A stretch of 64,000 bases of DNA from Streptomyces seoulensis (lineage in GTDB: Bacteria; Actinomycetota; Actinomycetes; Streptomycetales; Streptomycetaceae), in the NCBI RefSeq assembly GCF_004328625.1, contig NZ_CP032229.1, positions 2,418,001-2,482,000 on the forward strand, written 5' to 3'. Shown piece by piece: positions 9,562-18,753 of the stretch (position 1 is the stretch's first letter; each line of letters opens with the position of its first letter). The notes below the pieces were generated by a model. That model made no database searches. It saw only the letters and a program-made list of their open reading frames with translations, and was not told where the DNA came from. A program made the translations under genes and the position numbers.

Positions 9562-11163
9562 GTGGCGCAGGACACCAGAGAGCGCGCGCCGAGGGCCGGG
9601 GGCCCGCGCGACGGAGGTTCCGGCGGTGGCGGCCGGCGGCGTACCGGGAAGCAGGGCGGAAAGCCGGGCGGCGGACGGCGCGCGCTGCGCTGGTCGGCGA
9701 GTGTGCTGGCGCTGCTGATACTCGGCACGGCCGGCGCCGGTTACCTGTACTACGAGCACCTCAACGGCAACATCCGGGCGGGTGAGCGCAGCGGCAGCGA
9801 CGACTCCCGCGCCCAGCGCACCCGGCCCAACGCGGACGGCCAGACCCCGCTGAACATCCTGCTGATCGGCTCCGACAGCCGCGCCTCGGCGGAGAACGTC
9901 AAGCTCGGCGGCAGCAAGGACACCCGCGGCAACCCGCCCCTCGGTGACGTGCAGATGCTGATCCACGTCTCCGCGGACCGCAGAAGCGCCGCCATGGTGA
10001 GCATCCCCCGCGACACCCGCGTGGACATCCCCGAGTGCAAGGACGCCAAGACCGGAAAGGTCTACCCGGCGACCAACGACATCATCAACACCACGCTCGC
10101 CCGGGGCGGCGCCGGCTGCACGCTGGCCACCTGGGAGAACCTCACCGGGGTCTACATCGACCACTGGATGACGATCGACTTCTCCGGTGTGGTGCGGATG
10201 GCGGACGCGATCCGGGGCGTCGACGTGTGCGTCAAGCAGAACGTCTGGGACCGCTCCACCGCCGCCCAGCACGGCGGCTCCGGCCTGAAGATGACCGCGG
10301 GGACGCACAAGGTCAAGGGCGAGCAGGCCCTGCAGTGGCTGCGCACCCGGCACGCCTGGGGCAGCGACGTGATGCGCGCCCGCGCCCAGCACATGTACCT
10401 GAACTCGATGATCCGCACCCTCAAGGGCCAGAACGTCTTCACCGACAGCGGCCGGCTGATGGACCTCGCGGAGGCGGCGACCAAGTCCCTGACGGTGTCC
10501 AACGAGATCGGCAGCGTCAAGAAGCTGTACGACCTCGGCATGGAGCTGAAGGCGGTGCCGACCGACCGGATCACCTCGGTGACGATGCCGAACATCGAGG
10601 ACCCGCGGAACATCTCCCACGTGCTCCCCGCCCAGGGCGCCGACAAGCTGTGGCAGATGCTCCGCGAGGACGTCGCCCTCGACAAGAACGGCAAGCCGGC
10701 CCAGAAGAAGGTCGCGGACGCCGAGCCCGCCAAGGCCCCCTCCGCCGCTCCCGACCGGCTCGGGGTGCAGGTGCAGAACGGCACCCGGACCGACACGCTG
10801 GCCCCGGTCAGCGGCCGCGCCCGCGCGGTGGCGAGCGCGCTGGGCGCCAAGGGGTATGGCCAGGCCCAGGCGGACTCCTCGGCGGCGCCGTCCGCCGAGG
10901 AGACGGTGGTGCGCTACCCGAGCGCCGACCTGGAGGGCGACGCCCAGGCGGTGGCCAAGGCGCTGGGCATCCCGGCGAAGCAGGTGGAACGTTCCACCGA
11001 CGTCTCCGGCGTGACCGTCGTGGTCGGCGCGGACTGGCGCACCGGCGACACGTACCCCAAGAAGGCCGCCCCGAAGGCCGGCGACCTCCCCACCGGCACG
11101 GACGCCATCAACGGCTCGGACGACAAGTCCTGCATGGACGTGTACGCGCCCTACCGCTGGTAG
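9562..11163 (+). CDS. LCP family cell-wall glycopolymer ligase 3, with LytR_C domain
   Basis: A 533-residue LCP protein with a basic Gly/Arg-rich cytoplasmic tail, one membrane segment (WSASVLALLILGTAGAGYLY, about residues 36-55), the LCP domain (ILLIGSDSRAS, VSIPRDTRVDIP, WLRTRHAWGSDVMRARAQ) and a LytR_C-like domain (LGVQVQNGT onward). Here DVMRAR replaces the D-DR pattern of the neighbouring copies. The GTG at 9562 is preferred because GGGGAGGGG lies just upstream; a TTG at 9499 in the same frame would add 21 unlikely residues. A strong terminator hairpin follows the stop. The C-terminal SCMDVYAPYRW again holds a single cysteine. Confidence 0.89.
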   Translation: MAQDTRERAPRAGGPRDGGSGGGGRRRTGKQGGKPGGGRRALRWSASVLALLILGTAGAGYLYYEHLNGNIRAGERSGSDDSRAQRTRPNADGQTPLNILLIGSDSRASAENVKLGGSKDTRGNPPLGDVQMLIHVSADRRSAAMVSIPRDTRVDIPECKDAKTGKVYPATNDIINTTLARGGAGCTLATWENLTGVYIDHWMTIDFSGVVRMADAIRGVDVCVKQNVWDRSTAAQHGGSGLKMTAGTHKVKGEQALQWLRTRHAWGSDVMRARAQHMYLNSMIRTLKGQNVFTDSGRLMDLAEAATKSLTVSNEIGSVKKLYDLGMELKAVPTDRITSVTMPNIEDPRNISHVLPAQGADKLWQMLREDVALDKNGKPAQKKVADAEPAKAPSAAPDRLGVQVQNGTRTDTLAPVSGRARAVASALGAKGYGQAQADSSAAPSAEETVVRYPSADLEGDAQAVAKALGIPAKQVERSTDVSGVTVVVGADWRTGDTYPKKAAPKAGDLPTGTDAINGSDDKSCMDVYAPYRW

Positions 11164-11182
11164 GCACCCCGCACGGCATGTG

Positions 11183-11216
11183 AAAGGGCCCCTCCCGCAG
11201 CCGGGAGGGGCCCTTT
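11183..11216. terminator. intrinsic-type terminator hairpin
   Basis: A 15-bp perfect stem (AAAGGGCCCCTCCCG and its complement) with a 4-base loop lies between the third LCP gene and the convergent glycosyltransferase gene. The A-rich left foot and T-rich right foot allow use in both directions. Confidence 0.85.
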
Positions 11217-11226
11217 CGCATGGTCA

Positions 11227-12255
11227 CTACCGGGGTTCGAGGACCGCCGGGCGGCGGGACGCGATGACGCGCTTCGCCAGGGACCTGGGGCTGGTCAGGA
11301 AGCCGAAGCCCCAGGACATGTGCATGGTGGCGAGGGCGACCGGGATCTGGAGGCGGGCCTTGAGGGGGAGGCCCCTGCCGGCCGGTATCGAGCCCGCGGC
11401 GATGGCGGCCAGGTAGCCGGCCGGGATCACGAAGCCCCAGGGGGTCACGGCCACGCCGGCCACCACGCCCGCCGCGATGGCGCACACGGCGGCCGGCGGG
11501 GCGAGGTAGCGGAGGTTGATGGAGCCCTCGTGGTAGCGGGCGACGACGTGCCGCCAGCGGCCGTAGTCCTTGTACTGCTTGGCCAGCGCCTTGATGCTCG
11601 GGCGGGGCCGGTAGGAGACCCGCAGCTCGGGCGAGAACCAGATCAGGCCGCCCGCCTCGCGGATGCGGAAGTTCAGCTCCCAGTCCTGGGCGCGGATGAA
11701 CTCCTCGTTGTAGCCGCCCTGTTGCTCCAGCGCCTCGCGGCGGAACACCCCGAGGTAGACCGTCTCGGCGGGGGCGGCCGCGCCGCCGGTGTGGAAGGCG
11801 GCGTTGCCGACACCGATCTTGGAGGTCATCGCGGCGGCGACCGCGTGCTCCCAGTCGTTCTCGCCCTCGGCGTGCATGATGCCGCCGACGTTCTGCGCGC
11901 CGGTCTCCTCAAGGAGCCGTACGGCGGTGGCGATGTAGTTCGGCGAGAGGATGCCGTGGCCGTCCACGCGGACGACGACGGGATGCCGGGACGCCTTGAT
12001 CGCGGCGTTCAGCGCGGCGGGGGTCCGGCCGGTGGGGTTGGGGACCGTGACCACGCGGGGGTCCTCGGCCACCAGCTCGGCCGCGATCTCGTCCGTACGG
12101 TCCGTGGAGGGACCGAGGGCGATCACGACCTCCATGTCGCCGGCGTACTCCTGCGCGAGGATCGCTTGCACGGCTCCGCGCAGATGCCGCTCCTCGTTGA
12201 GCACGGGCATGATCACGGACACGGCGGGGTTCCGCACATCGGGCTTGGCGTTCAT
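11227..12255 (-). CDS. family 2 glycosyltransferase, membrane-anchored
   Basis: A 342-residue GT-A fold glycosyltransferase. VSVIMPVLNEERHL opens the nucleotide-sugar domain, VVRVDGHGILSP holds the metal-binding acidic motif (DGH here), and RAQDWELNFRIREAGG resembles the acceptor/base motif. Hydrophobic segments near residues 255-310 suggest two or three C-terminal membrane passes. It probably adds a sugar to a lipid-linked envelope polymer, matching the LCP ligases around it. It is divergent from the fourth LCP gene, with 126 bp between starts. Donor and acceptor are unknown. Confidence 0.86.
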   Translation of the reverse strand: MNAKPDVRNPAVSVIMPVLNEERHLRGAVQAILAQEYAGDMEVVIALGPSTDRTDEIAAELVAEDPRVVTVPNPTGRTPAALNAAIKASRHPVVVRVDGHGILSPNYIATAVRLLEETGAQNVGGIMHAEGENDWEHAVAAAMTSKIGVGNAAFHTGGAAAPAETVYLGVFRREALEQQGGYNEEFIRAQDWELNFRIREAGGLIWFSPELRVSYRPRPSIKALAKQYKDYGRWRHVVARYHEGSINLRYLAPPAAVCAIAAGVVAGVAVTPWGFVIPAGYLAAIAAGSIPAGRGLPLKARLQIPVALATMHMSWGFGFLTSPRSLAKRVIASRRPAVLEPR

Positions 12256-12381
12256 AGGGGGCTCACGTTACCGCGAATGGGGGACACCGTTGCGCGCCGC
12301 CGCGGCCGCGACGCGGGCTGGAGATCGTATCGACCTACGGTGATCACATTCCCACGTACGGCCGCATCCCGGAGGTGTCCC

Positions 12382-13890
12382 TTGCCCAGACCGCCTCGGC
12401 CCCCCTCCCCCTCCGTCCGGGGTGCGGGTGGCGCCCCCAGGCCGCCGCGCCGGCCCCGGCCCGCGGGCAAGGTGCGCCGGGCTCCGCTCGCCCGCAGGCG
12501 GCGGCCGCGCTGGGCGGTGCGGGCGGTGACCGCGCTGTCGGTGGCGGTGCTCGCCTCGGCGGGGATCGGCCACGCGGTGGTCGCCGGCCTGGACTCGGGG
12601 ATCGCCCGGGTCGACGCCTTCAAGGACATGAAGAACCGGCCCCGCGCGGGCCACGGCATGAACGTGCTGCTGGTCGGCACGGACGGCCGGGACAAGATCA
12701 CCGAGGCGGAGCGGCGCGCGTACCGGCTGGGCGGCGCGCCCTGCCACTGCACCGACACGATGATGATCGTGCACATCTCGGAGGACCGGGAGCGGGCCAG
12801 TGTGGTGAGCCTGCCGCGCGACTCGTACGCGGAGGTGCCCGACCACGTCGACCAGACCACCGGGGCGCCGCACCACGCGCACCCGATGAAGCTGAACGCG
12901 GCGTACGCGGAGGGCGGGCCGCAGCTCACCGTGCGCACGGTGGAGGCGATGACGCATGTGAAGGTCGACCACTATCTGGAGGTCGACTTCGCCAGCTTCA
13001 TGAAGACGGTGGACGTGCTCGGCGGGGTGAAGATCTGCACCCCGACCCCGTTGAAGGACTCCTACACCGGGCTCGACCTCGCGCCGGGTCCGCACACCCT
13101 GGGCGGCGGACAGGCGCTGCAGTACGTCCGCGCCCGGCACGTGGACGGGGCGAGCGACCTGGGGCGGATGCAGCGCCAGCAGCGGTTCATGGCGGCGCTG
13201 ATCGAGCGGGCGACGTCCTCGGGGGTGCTGTTCAACCCGATGCGGTTCCGGGACGTGACGCGGGCGGTGCTCGGCTCGGTGCGGGCGGACAACGGGTTCG
13301 GCACCGACGAGCTGCTCGACCTCGGCCGGGCCATGCGGAACTTCTCGCCCTCGTCCTCGGAGTTCACCACCGTGCCCATCGGGCAGATGGGGTTCGCCGT
13401 GAAGGGCATCGGGTCGACGCTGAAGTGGGACCCGGTCAAGTCCGAGCAGCTGTTCGCGAACCTGCGTGACGACAAGCCGCTCGGCGCGCACCTGGCGAAG
13501 AAGGCCCCGGCAGCGGCGACCGTCGAGGTCGACCCGCACGCGGTCCGGGTCCGGGTGGAGAACGGCACCGGTACGGCGGGGCTCGGCCGCAAGGTGGACG
13601 CGGCCCTCGCCGCGACCGGCTTCGCCACCACCCGGCAGCCGGTGACCGCCGCGCACCCGGCCGAGCACACGGTCATCTCCTACGACCCCCGCTGGGACCG
13701 CTCCGCCCGCTCCCTCGCCACCGCCCTCCCCGGCGCCCAGCTCCACCCGACCCCCGGCCTCGGCCCCGTCCTCCGCGTCACAGCCGGCACCGACTGGAAA
13801 TCCGTCCACCCGGTAAAGGCCCCGGAGGTCGCCGCCCCGGACGCCCCGGTGGTGAGGGGGGACGAGGTGGTCTGCTCGGGGCAGGCGTAG
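12382..13890 (+). CDS. LCP family cell-wall glycopolymer ligase 4, with LytR_C domain
   Basis: A 502-residue LCP protein starting at a TTG with GGAGGTG six bases upstream; no ATG or GTG fits, so the start is unusual but well supported. A Pro/Arg-rich tail, one membrane segment (AVRAVTALSVAVLASAGIGH, about residues 52-71), then the LCP domain (VLLVGTDGRDK, VSLPRDSYAEVP, YVRARHVDGASDLGRMQRQQ) and a LytR_C-like domain (VRVRVENGTGTAG) follow. It ends EVVCSGQA. The region upstream of 12382 is open in frame but antisense to the glycosyltransferase and should not be included. Confidence 0.9.
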   Translation: MPRPPRPPSPSVRGAGGAPRPPRRPRPAGKVRRAPLARRRRPRWAVRAVTALSVAVLASAGIGHAVVAGLDSGIARVDAFKDMKNRPRAGHGMNVLLVGTDGRDKITEAERRAYRLGGAPCHCTDTMMIVHISEDRERASVVSLPRDSYAEVPDHVDQTTGAPHHAHPMKLNAAYAEGGPQLTVRTVEAMTHVKVDHYLEVDFASFMKTVDVLGGVKICTPTPLKDSYTGLDLAPGPHTLGGGQALQYVRARHVDGASDLGRMQRQQRFMAALIERATSSGVLFNPMRFRDVTRAVLGSVRADNGFGTDELLDLGRAMRNFSPSSSEFTTVPIGQMGFAVKGIGSTLKWDPVKSEQLFANLRDDKPLGAHLAKKAPAAATVEVDPHAVRVRVENGTGTAGLGRKVDAALAATGFATTRQPVTAAHPAEHTVISYDPRWDRSARSLATALPGAQLHPTPGLGPVLRVTAGTDWKSVHPVKAPEVAAPDAPVVRGDEVVCSGQA

Positions 13891-14045
13891 CGCTGCGCGG
13901 CGTGGACGGGGAAAGTCGGCCGCGGCGCGCGTGCCCGGGCGGCGGCGGCGCGGAGCCGGGCGGGACCGCCGTCAGGTGCGGTCGCCCGAGTCCCGCGCGG
14001 AGCGCACCCGCTGCGGCGTCTTCCGTCCACGCTCAGCGCGAGCGT

Positions 14046-14594
14046 TCAGTCCGTGATGCCCTCCGCCGCGCGGCGTTCGCGGAGTTCTCGGATGGCTCGG
14101 CGGCGGGCCAGGCGGTGGGTGCGGCGGATCTGGGCTTCCTGGTGGCGGCGGCGGTCGCGTTCGGTCTCCGGGAGGACCGGGGGGACCTGGCGGGGCTTGC
14201 CGTCGGCGTCGACGCCGGTGAAGACGAGGTAGGCGGAGCCGACCTGGGTGGCGGGCGCGGACTCGTTCCAGCGCTCGGCGAGGACCCGTACGCCGATCTC
14301 CATGGAGGTGCGGCCGGTCCAGTTGACCTGGGCCTTGACGTGCACCAGGTCGCCGACCCGCACCGGCTCCAGGAAGACCATCTCGTCCATGGACGCGGTG
14401 ACGGCGGGCCCGCCGGAGTGGCGGCCCGCCACGGCGCCCGCGGCGTCGTCGACGAGCTTCATGATCACACCGCCGTGCACCGTCCCCAGCAGGTTGGTGT
14501 CGTTGTGGGTCATGATGTGGCTGAGGGTGGTGCGGGAAGCGGAAGTGGGCTTGCCCGGAATCTCCGGAGAAGCGGCGGGCGCCTGGTCTGTCAT
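14046..14594 (-). CDS. hotdog-fold acyl-CoA thioesterase
   Basis: A 182-residue cytoplasmic acyl-CoA hydrolase of the YciA/BFIT hotdog type. The signature HIMTHNDTNLLGTVHGGVIMKLVDDAAG (about residues 26-53, quoted in part: NDTNLLGTVHGG) contains the active-site Asn/Asp and the GTVHGG turn. Families with this fold hydrolyse medium- or long-chain acyl-CoAs. The last ~40 residues are highly charged (Arg/Glu). The ATG at 14594 is preferred over the GTG nine bases upstream because the GGTGGGGG ribosome-binding stretch sits between them. It is divergent from the fifth LCP gene. Confidence 0.87.
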   Translation of the reverse strand: MTDQAPAASPEIPGKPTSASRTTLSHIMTHNDTNLLGTVHGGVIMKLVDDAAGAVAGRHSGGPAVTASMDEMVFLEPVRVGDLVHVKAQVNWTGRTSMEIGVRVLAERWNESAPATQVGSAYLVFTGVDADGKPRQVPPVLPETERDRRRHQEAQIRRTHRLARRRAIRELRERRAAEGITD

Positions 14595-14713
14595 GTCCCC
14601 CACCTTATGCCGAAGCGGCTTTCGCGGAATTTATGTCGGGTTCGCAACAGAGGTGCTCCGATTTTCCGACAAGCCTTGTAAGGCATCGGTCGGCACCCTG
14701 CACACTGGGGCCC

Positions 14714-15985
14714 ATGAATGACAGGCCCGAGGGATGGTCCGACGAGCGCGGCACCCGCTACGGACGCGGCAGCGCCGGTGCGCAGCCGGAAGGCCCGCGT
14801 GTGATGCGGCAGGTACGCCGCCCGGCCGCGCCGCCGCCCGGCGCTCCCGCGCCGCAGTACGGCGGCGGTGTGCCCAGGCAGCCGTCGTACGTCGACGGCC
14901 AGGGCCATGACGGCTACGACAGCGGCTACAACACCGGCCAGGTGTACGGCGGCGGCGGCCCCGGTGGCCCCGGCGCCCCGGCCGGTACCCGCGCAGCCCG
15001 CCCGGCGCCCAACTGGGGCCGCCGGATCAAGGTGGGCGCGATCACCCTGGCCGCCGTGCTGGTCGTCACCTCGGTGGCCACCTACTTCTGGGCCGACTCC
15101 AAGCTCAACCGGGACGTCGACCTGTCCCAGGTGATCGACCGCCCCTCCGGGGGCGAGGGCACCAACTACCTGATCGTCGGCTCCGACAGCCGCAAGGGCA
15201 TGACGAGCGAGGACAAGAAGAGACTCCACACGGGGTCCGCCGAGGGCCAGCGCACGGACTCGGTGATGATCCTGCACGTCGGGTCCAACGGCGACACCCT
15301 GATATCCCTGCCCCGCGACTCCGACGTGGTCGTCCCCTCCTACAAGGGCTCCAGCTCGGGCAAGGTCTACCCCGCCACCGGCCGGCACGCGAAGCTGAAC
15401 GCGACCTACGCCGAGGACGGCCCGACCCTGCTGACCCGGACCGTGGAGTACAACACCGGGCTGCGCATCGACCACTACGTGGAGATCGGCTTCGCCGGCT
15501 TCGCCAACATCGTGGACGCGGTCGGCGGCGTCGACATCAAGATCGACAAGGGGTTCAAGGACAAGTACTCCGGCGCCGACTTCCAGGCCGGCGAGCAGAC
15601 CCTCAACGGCGAGCAGGCGCTGGCCTTCGTCCGTACCCGGCACGCCTTCGCCGCCTCCGACCTGGAGCGGACCAAGAACCAGCAGAAGTTCCTCGCGGCG
15701 CTGGCCCACCAGGTGGCGACCCCGTCGACCGTGCTGAACCCCTTCAAGTTCTATCCGACGATGGGCGCGGGCCTGGACTCCCTCAGCGTCGACAAGGACA
15801 TGGGCCTGTTCGACCTGGCCTCGATGTTCTGGGCGATGAAGGGCGTCAACGGCGGCGACGGCACGTCCCTGAACATGCCCGTCTCCGGGTCGGTCGGCGG
15901 CAACCTCGTCTGGGACAAGGCGAAGGTGAAGACGCTGGTGGACGAGCTGAAGAACGACGAGAAGGTCACGGTCTCGGGCAACTGA
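14714..15985 (+). CDS. LCP family cell-wall glycopolymer ligase 5
   Basis: A 423-residue LCP protein. A Gly/Tyr/Pro-rich cytoplasmic tail of about 100 residues is followed by a membrane segment (VGAITLAAVLVVTSVATYFW, about 109-128) and the LCP domain (YLIVGSDSRKGM, ISLPRDSDVVVP, FVRTRHAFAASDLERTKNQQ). The protein ends soon after the LCP domain, so LytR_C is absent, unlike copies 2, 3 and 4, and there is no C-terminal cysteine. It starts at ATG 14714. A bidirectional hairpin separates it from the acyl-CoA dehydrogenase gene. Confidence 0.9.
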   Translation: MNDRPEGWSDERGTRYGRGSAGAQPEGPRVMRQVRRPAAPPPGAPAPQYGGGVPRQPSYVDGQGHDGYDSGYNTGQVYGGGGPGGPGAPAGTRAARPAPNWGRRIKVGAITLAAVLVVTSVATYFWADSKLNRDVDLSQVIDRPSGGEGTNYLIVGSDSRKGMTSEDKKRLHTGSAEGQRTDSVMILHVGSNGDTLISLPRDSDVVVPSYKGSSSGKVYPATGRHAKLNATYAEDGPTLLTRTVEYNTGLRIDHYVEIGFAGFANIVDAVGGVDIKIDKGFKDKYSGADFQAGEQTLNGEQALAFVRTRHAFAASDLERTKNQQKFLAALAHQVATPSTVLNPFKFYPTMGAGLDSLSVDKDMGLFDLASMFWAMKGVNGGDGTSLNMPVSGSVGGNLVWDKAKVKTLVDELKNDEKVTVSGN

Positions 15986-15994
15986 GCCCGTACG

Positions 15995-16040
15995 CGCCGA
16001 AGGCGCCTTCCCCGCTGGACCGGGGGAGGCGCCTTCGGCG
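15995..16040. terminator. bidirectional terminator hairpin
   Basis: A stem of about 18 bp with one mismatch (CGCCGAAGGCGCC pairing with GGCGCCTTCGGCG and beyond) lies between the convergent LCP and acyl-CoA dehydrogenase genes. Confidence 0.8.
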
Positions 16041-16047
16041 TTGCCGG

Positions 16048-17208
16048 CTACTTCGGCAGGTTGCGGGCCATCACGATCCGCTGGACCTGGTTGGTGCCCT
16101 CGTAGATCTGGGTGATCTTGGCGTCGCGCATCATGCGCTCGACCGGGTAGTCACGGGTGTAGCCGTAGCCGCCGAGGAGCTGGACGGCGTCGGTGGTGAC
16201 CTCCATCGCCACGTCCGAGGCGAAGCACTTGGCGGCGGCGCCCTGGAAGGTGAGGTCGGCGTCGACGCGCTCGGAGGCGGCAGCTGCCTGGTAGGTCAGG
16301 GCGCGGGCGGCGGCGATCTTCATCGCCATGTCGGCCAGCATGAACTGGATGCCCTGGAAGTCCGCGATCGGCTTGCCGAACTGCTTGCGCTCCTGGACAT
16401 AGCCCTTGGCGTAGTCGAGGGCGCCCTGGGCGACACCGAGGGCCTGGGCGGCGATGGTGATGCGGGTGTGGTCCAGCGTCTTCATCGCGGTGGCGAAGCC
16501 GGTGCCCTCCTCGCCGATCATGCGGTCGGCGGGGATGCGGACGTTGTCGAAGTAGACCTCGCGGGTCGGCGAGCCCTTGATGCCGAGCTTCTTCTCCGGG
16601 GCGCCGAAGGAGACGCCCTCGTCCGACTTCTCCACCACGAAGGCGGAGATGCCCTTGGAGCGCTTGGTGGGGTCGGTCACGGCCATCACCGTGTAGTACT
16701 CGGAGACGCCCGCGTTGGTGATCCAGCGCTTGACGCCGTTGAGCACCCAGAAGTCGCCGTCGCGCACGGCCTTGGTCTTCATGCCGGCCGCGTCCGAGCC
16801 CGCCTCCGGCTCGGAGAGGCAGTACGAGAACATGCCGTCGCCCTTGGCGAGCGGGCCCAGGTACTTCTTCTTCAGCTCGGTGGAGCCGGAGAGGATCACC
16901 GGGAGGGAGCCGAGCTTGTTCACGGCCGGGATCAGCGAGGAGGACACGCAGGCGCGGGCCACCTCCTCGATCACGATGACCGTGGCGAGCGCGTCGGCGC
17001 CGGCGCCGCCGAACTCCTCGGGGACGTGGACCGCGTGCAGGTCGTTCGCGACCAGCGCGTCCAGCGCCTCCTGCGGGAAGCGGGCCTCCTCGTCCACCGC
17101 GGCGGCGAACGGCGCGATCTTCGCCTCGACCAGCGAGCGGACGGCGTCCCGGAGCATGTCGTGCTCCTCGGACGGGCGGTACAGGTCGAAGTCAGCCGAT
17201 CCGGCCAC
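16048..17208 (-). CDS. acyl-CoA dehydrogenase
   Basis: A 386-residue FAD-dependent acyl-CoA dehydrogenase of normal length. Visible are the FAD/substrate segment FSYCLSEPEAGSDAAG (about 130-145), WITNAG, the arginine-containing RKQFGKPI, QLLGGYGYTRDYPVERMMRDAK and IYEGTNQVQRIVMAR. The catalytic glutamate is expected in IYEGT. Desaturation of fatty acyl-CoA (or a branched acyl-CoA) in beta-oxidation is the likely role; chain length is unknown. The GTG start follows a GAGAG stretch. An AT-rich imperfect palindrome 24-50 bp upstream is a plausible TetR-type operator. Confidence 0.93.
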   Translation of the reverse strand: MAGSADFDLYRPSEEHDMLRDAVRSLVEAKIAPFAAAVDEEARFPQEALDALVANDLHAVHVPEEFGGAGADALATVIVIEEVARACVSSSLIPAVNKLGSLPVILSGSTELKKKYLGPLAKGDGMFSYCLSEPEAGSDAAGMKTKAVRDGDFWVLNGVKRWITNAGVSEYYTVMAVTDPTKRSKGISAFVVEKSDEGVSFGAPEKKLGIKGSPTREVYFDNVRIPADRMIGEEGTGFATAMKTLDHTRITIAAQALGVAQGALDYAKGYVQERKQFGKPIADFQGIQFMLADMAMKIAAARALTYQAAAASERVDADLTFQGAAAKCFASDVAMEVTTDAVQLLGGYGYTRDYPVERMMRDAKITQIYEGTNQVQRIVMARNLPK

Positions 17209-17231
17209 GGTCTCTCACGCTCCAAAGACGC

Positions 17232-17258
17232 TTACTGACGCTAATTACCGTTAAGTAA
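17232..17258. promoter_or_regulatory. AT-rich imperfect palindrome upstream of acyl-CoA dehydrogenase
   Basis: TTACT at 17232 and AGTAA at 17254 flank ACGCTAATTACCGT (17238-17251), itself an imperfect palindrome centred on TAATTA. The site is strikingly AT-rich for this genome and sits just upstream of the acyl-CoA dehydrogenase start. The form suits a TetR-family fatty-acid regulator; the regulator is not in the window. Confidence 0.45.
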
Positions 17259-17395
17259 CTGAAAGTTTAGAGCGCCGCTCCCGGCCCGCATAGGTGAGCT
17301 TGGCGACAGCCTGAGTTTTCCCCCGGACGAGGCACCCCCCGGGGCACGACTATGCTCGGGGGCCGCATCATCGACGTACCCCGCCTGGAGCACCC

Positions 17396-18739
17396 ATGAG
17401 CCTCAAGATCACCGTGATCGGCACCGGCTATCTCGGCGCCACGCACGCCGCGGCCATGGCCGAACTCGGCTTCGAGGTGCTGGGGCTCGACGTGGTCCCC
17501 GAGAAGATCGCGATGCTGGAGCGGGGCGAGACCCCGATGTACGAGCCCGGCCTGGACGAACTGCTGCGCGCGCATGTCGCGGGCATCGAGGGCTCGACCG
17601 GCCGGCTCCGCTTCACCACCGACTTCGCCGAGGTGGCGGAGTTCGGCGACGTCCACTTCGTCTGCGTGAACACCCCGCAGAAGCACGGCGAGTACGCCTG
17701 CGACATGAGCTACGTGGACTCCGCGATCGCTTCCCTCGCCCCGCATCTGCGCCGCCCGGCGCTGGTGGTCGGCAAGTCGACGGTGCCGGTGGGCTCGGCC
17801 GACCGGCTCGCCGCCTACCTCGCCGAGCACGCGCCCGCCGGGGCCGACGCCGAGCTGGCCTGGAACCCCGAGTTCCTGCGCGAGGGCTTCGCCGTCCAGG
17901 ACACCCTGCACCCGGACCGGATCGTGGCCGGAGTGCGCGGGGAGCGGGCGGAGAAGCTGCTGCGGGAGGTGTACGCGACCCCGCTGGGCGAGGGCACGCC
18001 GTTCGTGGTGACCGACTTCCCGACCGCCGAGCTGGTGAAGACGGCCGCGAACTCCTTCCTCGCCACGAAGATCTCCTTCATCAACGCGATGGCCGAGGTG
18101 TGCGAGGCCGCCGACGGCGACGTGGTGAAGCTGGCCGAGGCCATCGGGCACGACGAGCGGATCGGAAGCAAGTTCCTGCGCGCCGGGATCGGCTTCGGCG
18201 GCGGCTGCCTGCCCAAGGACATCCGGGCCTTCATGGCGCGCGCCGGTGAGCTGGGCGCGGACCAGGCGCTCACCTTCCTGCGCGAGATCGACTCCATCAA
18301 CATGCGCCGGCGCGGCGAGATGGTGGAGATGGCGCGGGAGGCGCTCGGCGGGGGCTCGTTCCTCGGCAAGCGGGTCGCGGTGCTCGGGGCCACCTTCAAG
18401 CCCGACTCCGACGACGTCCGGGACTCCCCCGCGCTGAACGTGGCCGGCCAGATACACCTCCAGGGCGGCCAGGTCACGGTGTACGACCCGAAGGGCATGG
18501 CCAACGCCCGCAAGCTGTTCCCGACGCTGGGCTACGCCGACTCGGCGCGGGAGGCGGTACGGGGCGCGGACGTGGTGCTGCACCTGACCGAGTGGCGGGA
18601 GTTCCGCGAGCTGGACCCGGCGGAGCTGGGCGAGGTCGCGACGTCGCGGGTCGTGCTGGACGGGCGGAACGCGCTGGACCCGGTGCCGTGGCGCGAGGCG
18701 GGCTGGACGTTCCGGGCGATGGGCCGCCCGACCGCCTGA
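17396..18739 (+). CDS. UDP-glucose 6-dehydrogenase
   Basis: A 447-residue nucleotide-sugar dehydrogenase. It has the N-terminal NAD-binding motif (GTGYLGATHAAAMAELGFEV, residues 8-27), the middle dimerisation helix, and the catalytic cysteine in FGGGCLPKDIRAF (about residues 266-278). The C-terminal UDP-binding domain has KPDSDDVRDSPALN. It oxidises UDP-glucose twice to UDP-glucuronate, a precursor for acidic envelope polysaccharides. A possible -10 box TATGCT lies at 17351-17356, and GGAG precedes the ATG. A 17-bp hairpin follows. The close LCP and nucleotide-sugar genes suggest an envelope role. Confidence 0.92.
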   Translation: MSLKITVIGTGYLGATHAAAMAELGFEVLGLDVVPEKIAMLERGETPMYEPGLDELLRAHVAGIEGSTGRLRFTTDFAEVAEFGDVHFVCVNTPQKHGEYACDMSYVDSAIASLAPHLRRPALVVGKSTVPVGSADRLAAYLAEHAPAGADAELAWNPEFLREGFAVQDTLHPDRIVAGVRGERAEKLLREVYATPLGEGTPFVVTDFPTAELVKTAANSFLATKISFINAMAEVCEAADGDVVKLAEAIGHDERIGSKFLRAGIGFGGGCLPKDIRAFMARAGELGADQALTFLREIDSINMRRRGEMVEMAREALGGGSFLGKRVAVLGATFKPDSDDVRDSPALNVAGQIHLQGGQVTVYDPKGMANARKLFPTLGYADSAREAVRGADVVLHLTEWREFRELDPAELGEVATSRVVLDGRNALDPVPWREAGWTFRAMGRPTA

Positions 18740-18753
18740 CGCTCCGCGTGTAC

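Noticed and set aside
14673..14684. GCCTT-GT-AAGGC repeat upstream of the fifth LCP gene
   Set aside because: Short and isolated; with no second half-site or regulator nearby it is not above what chance would give in a divergent gap.
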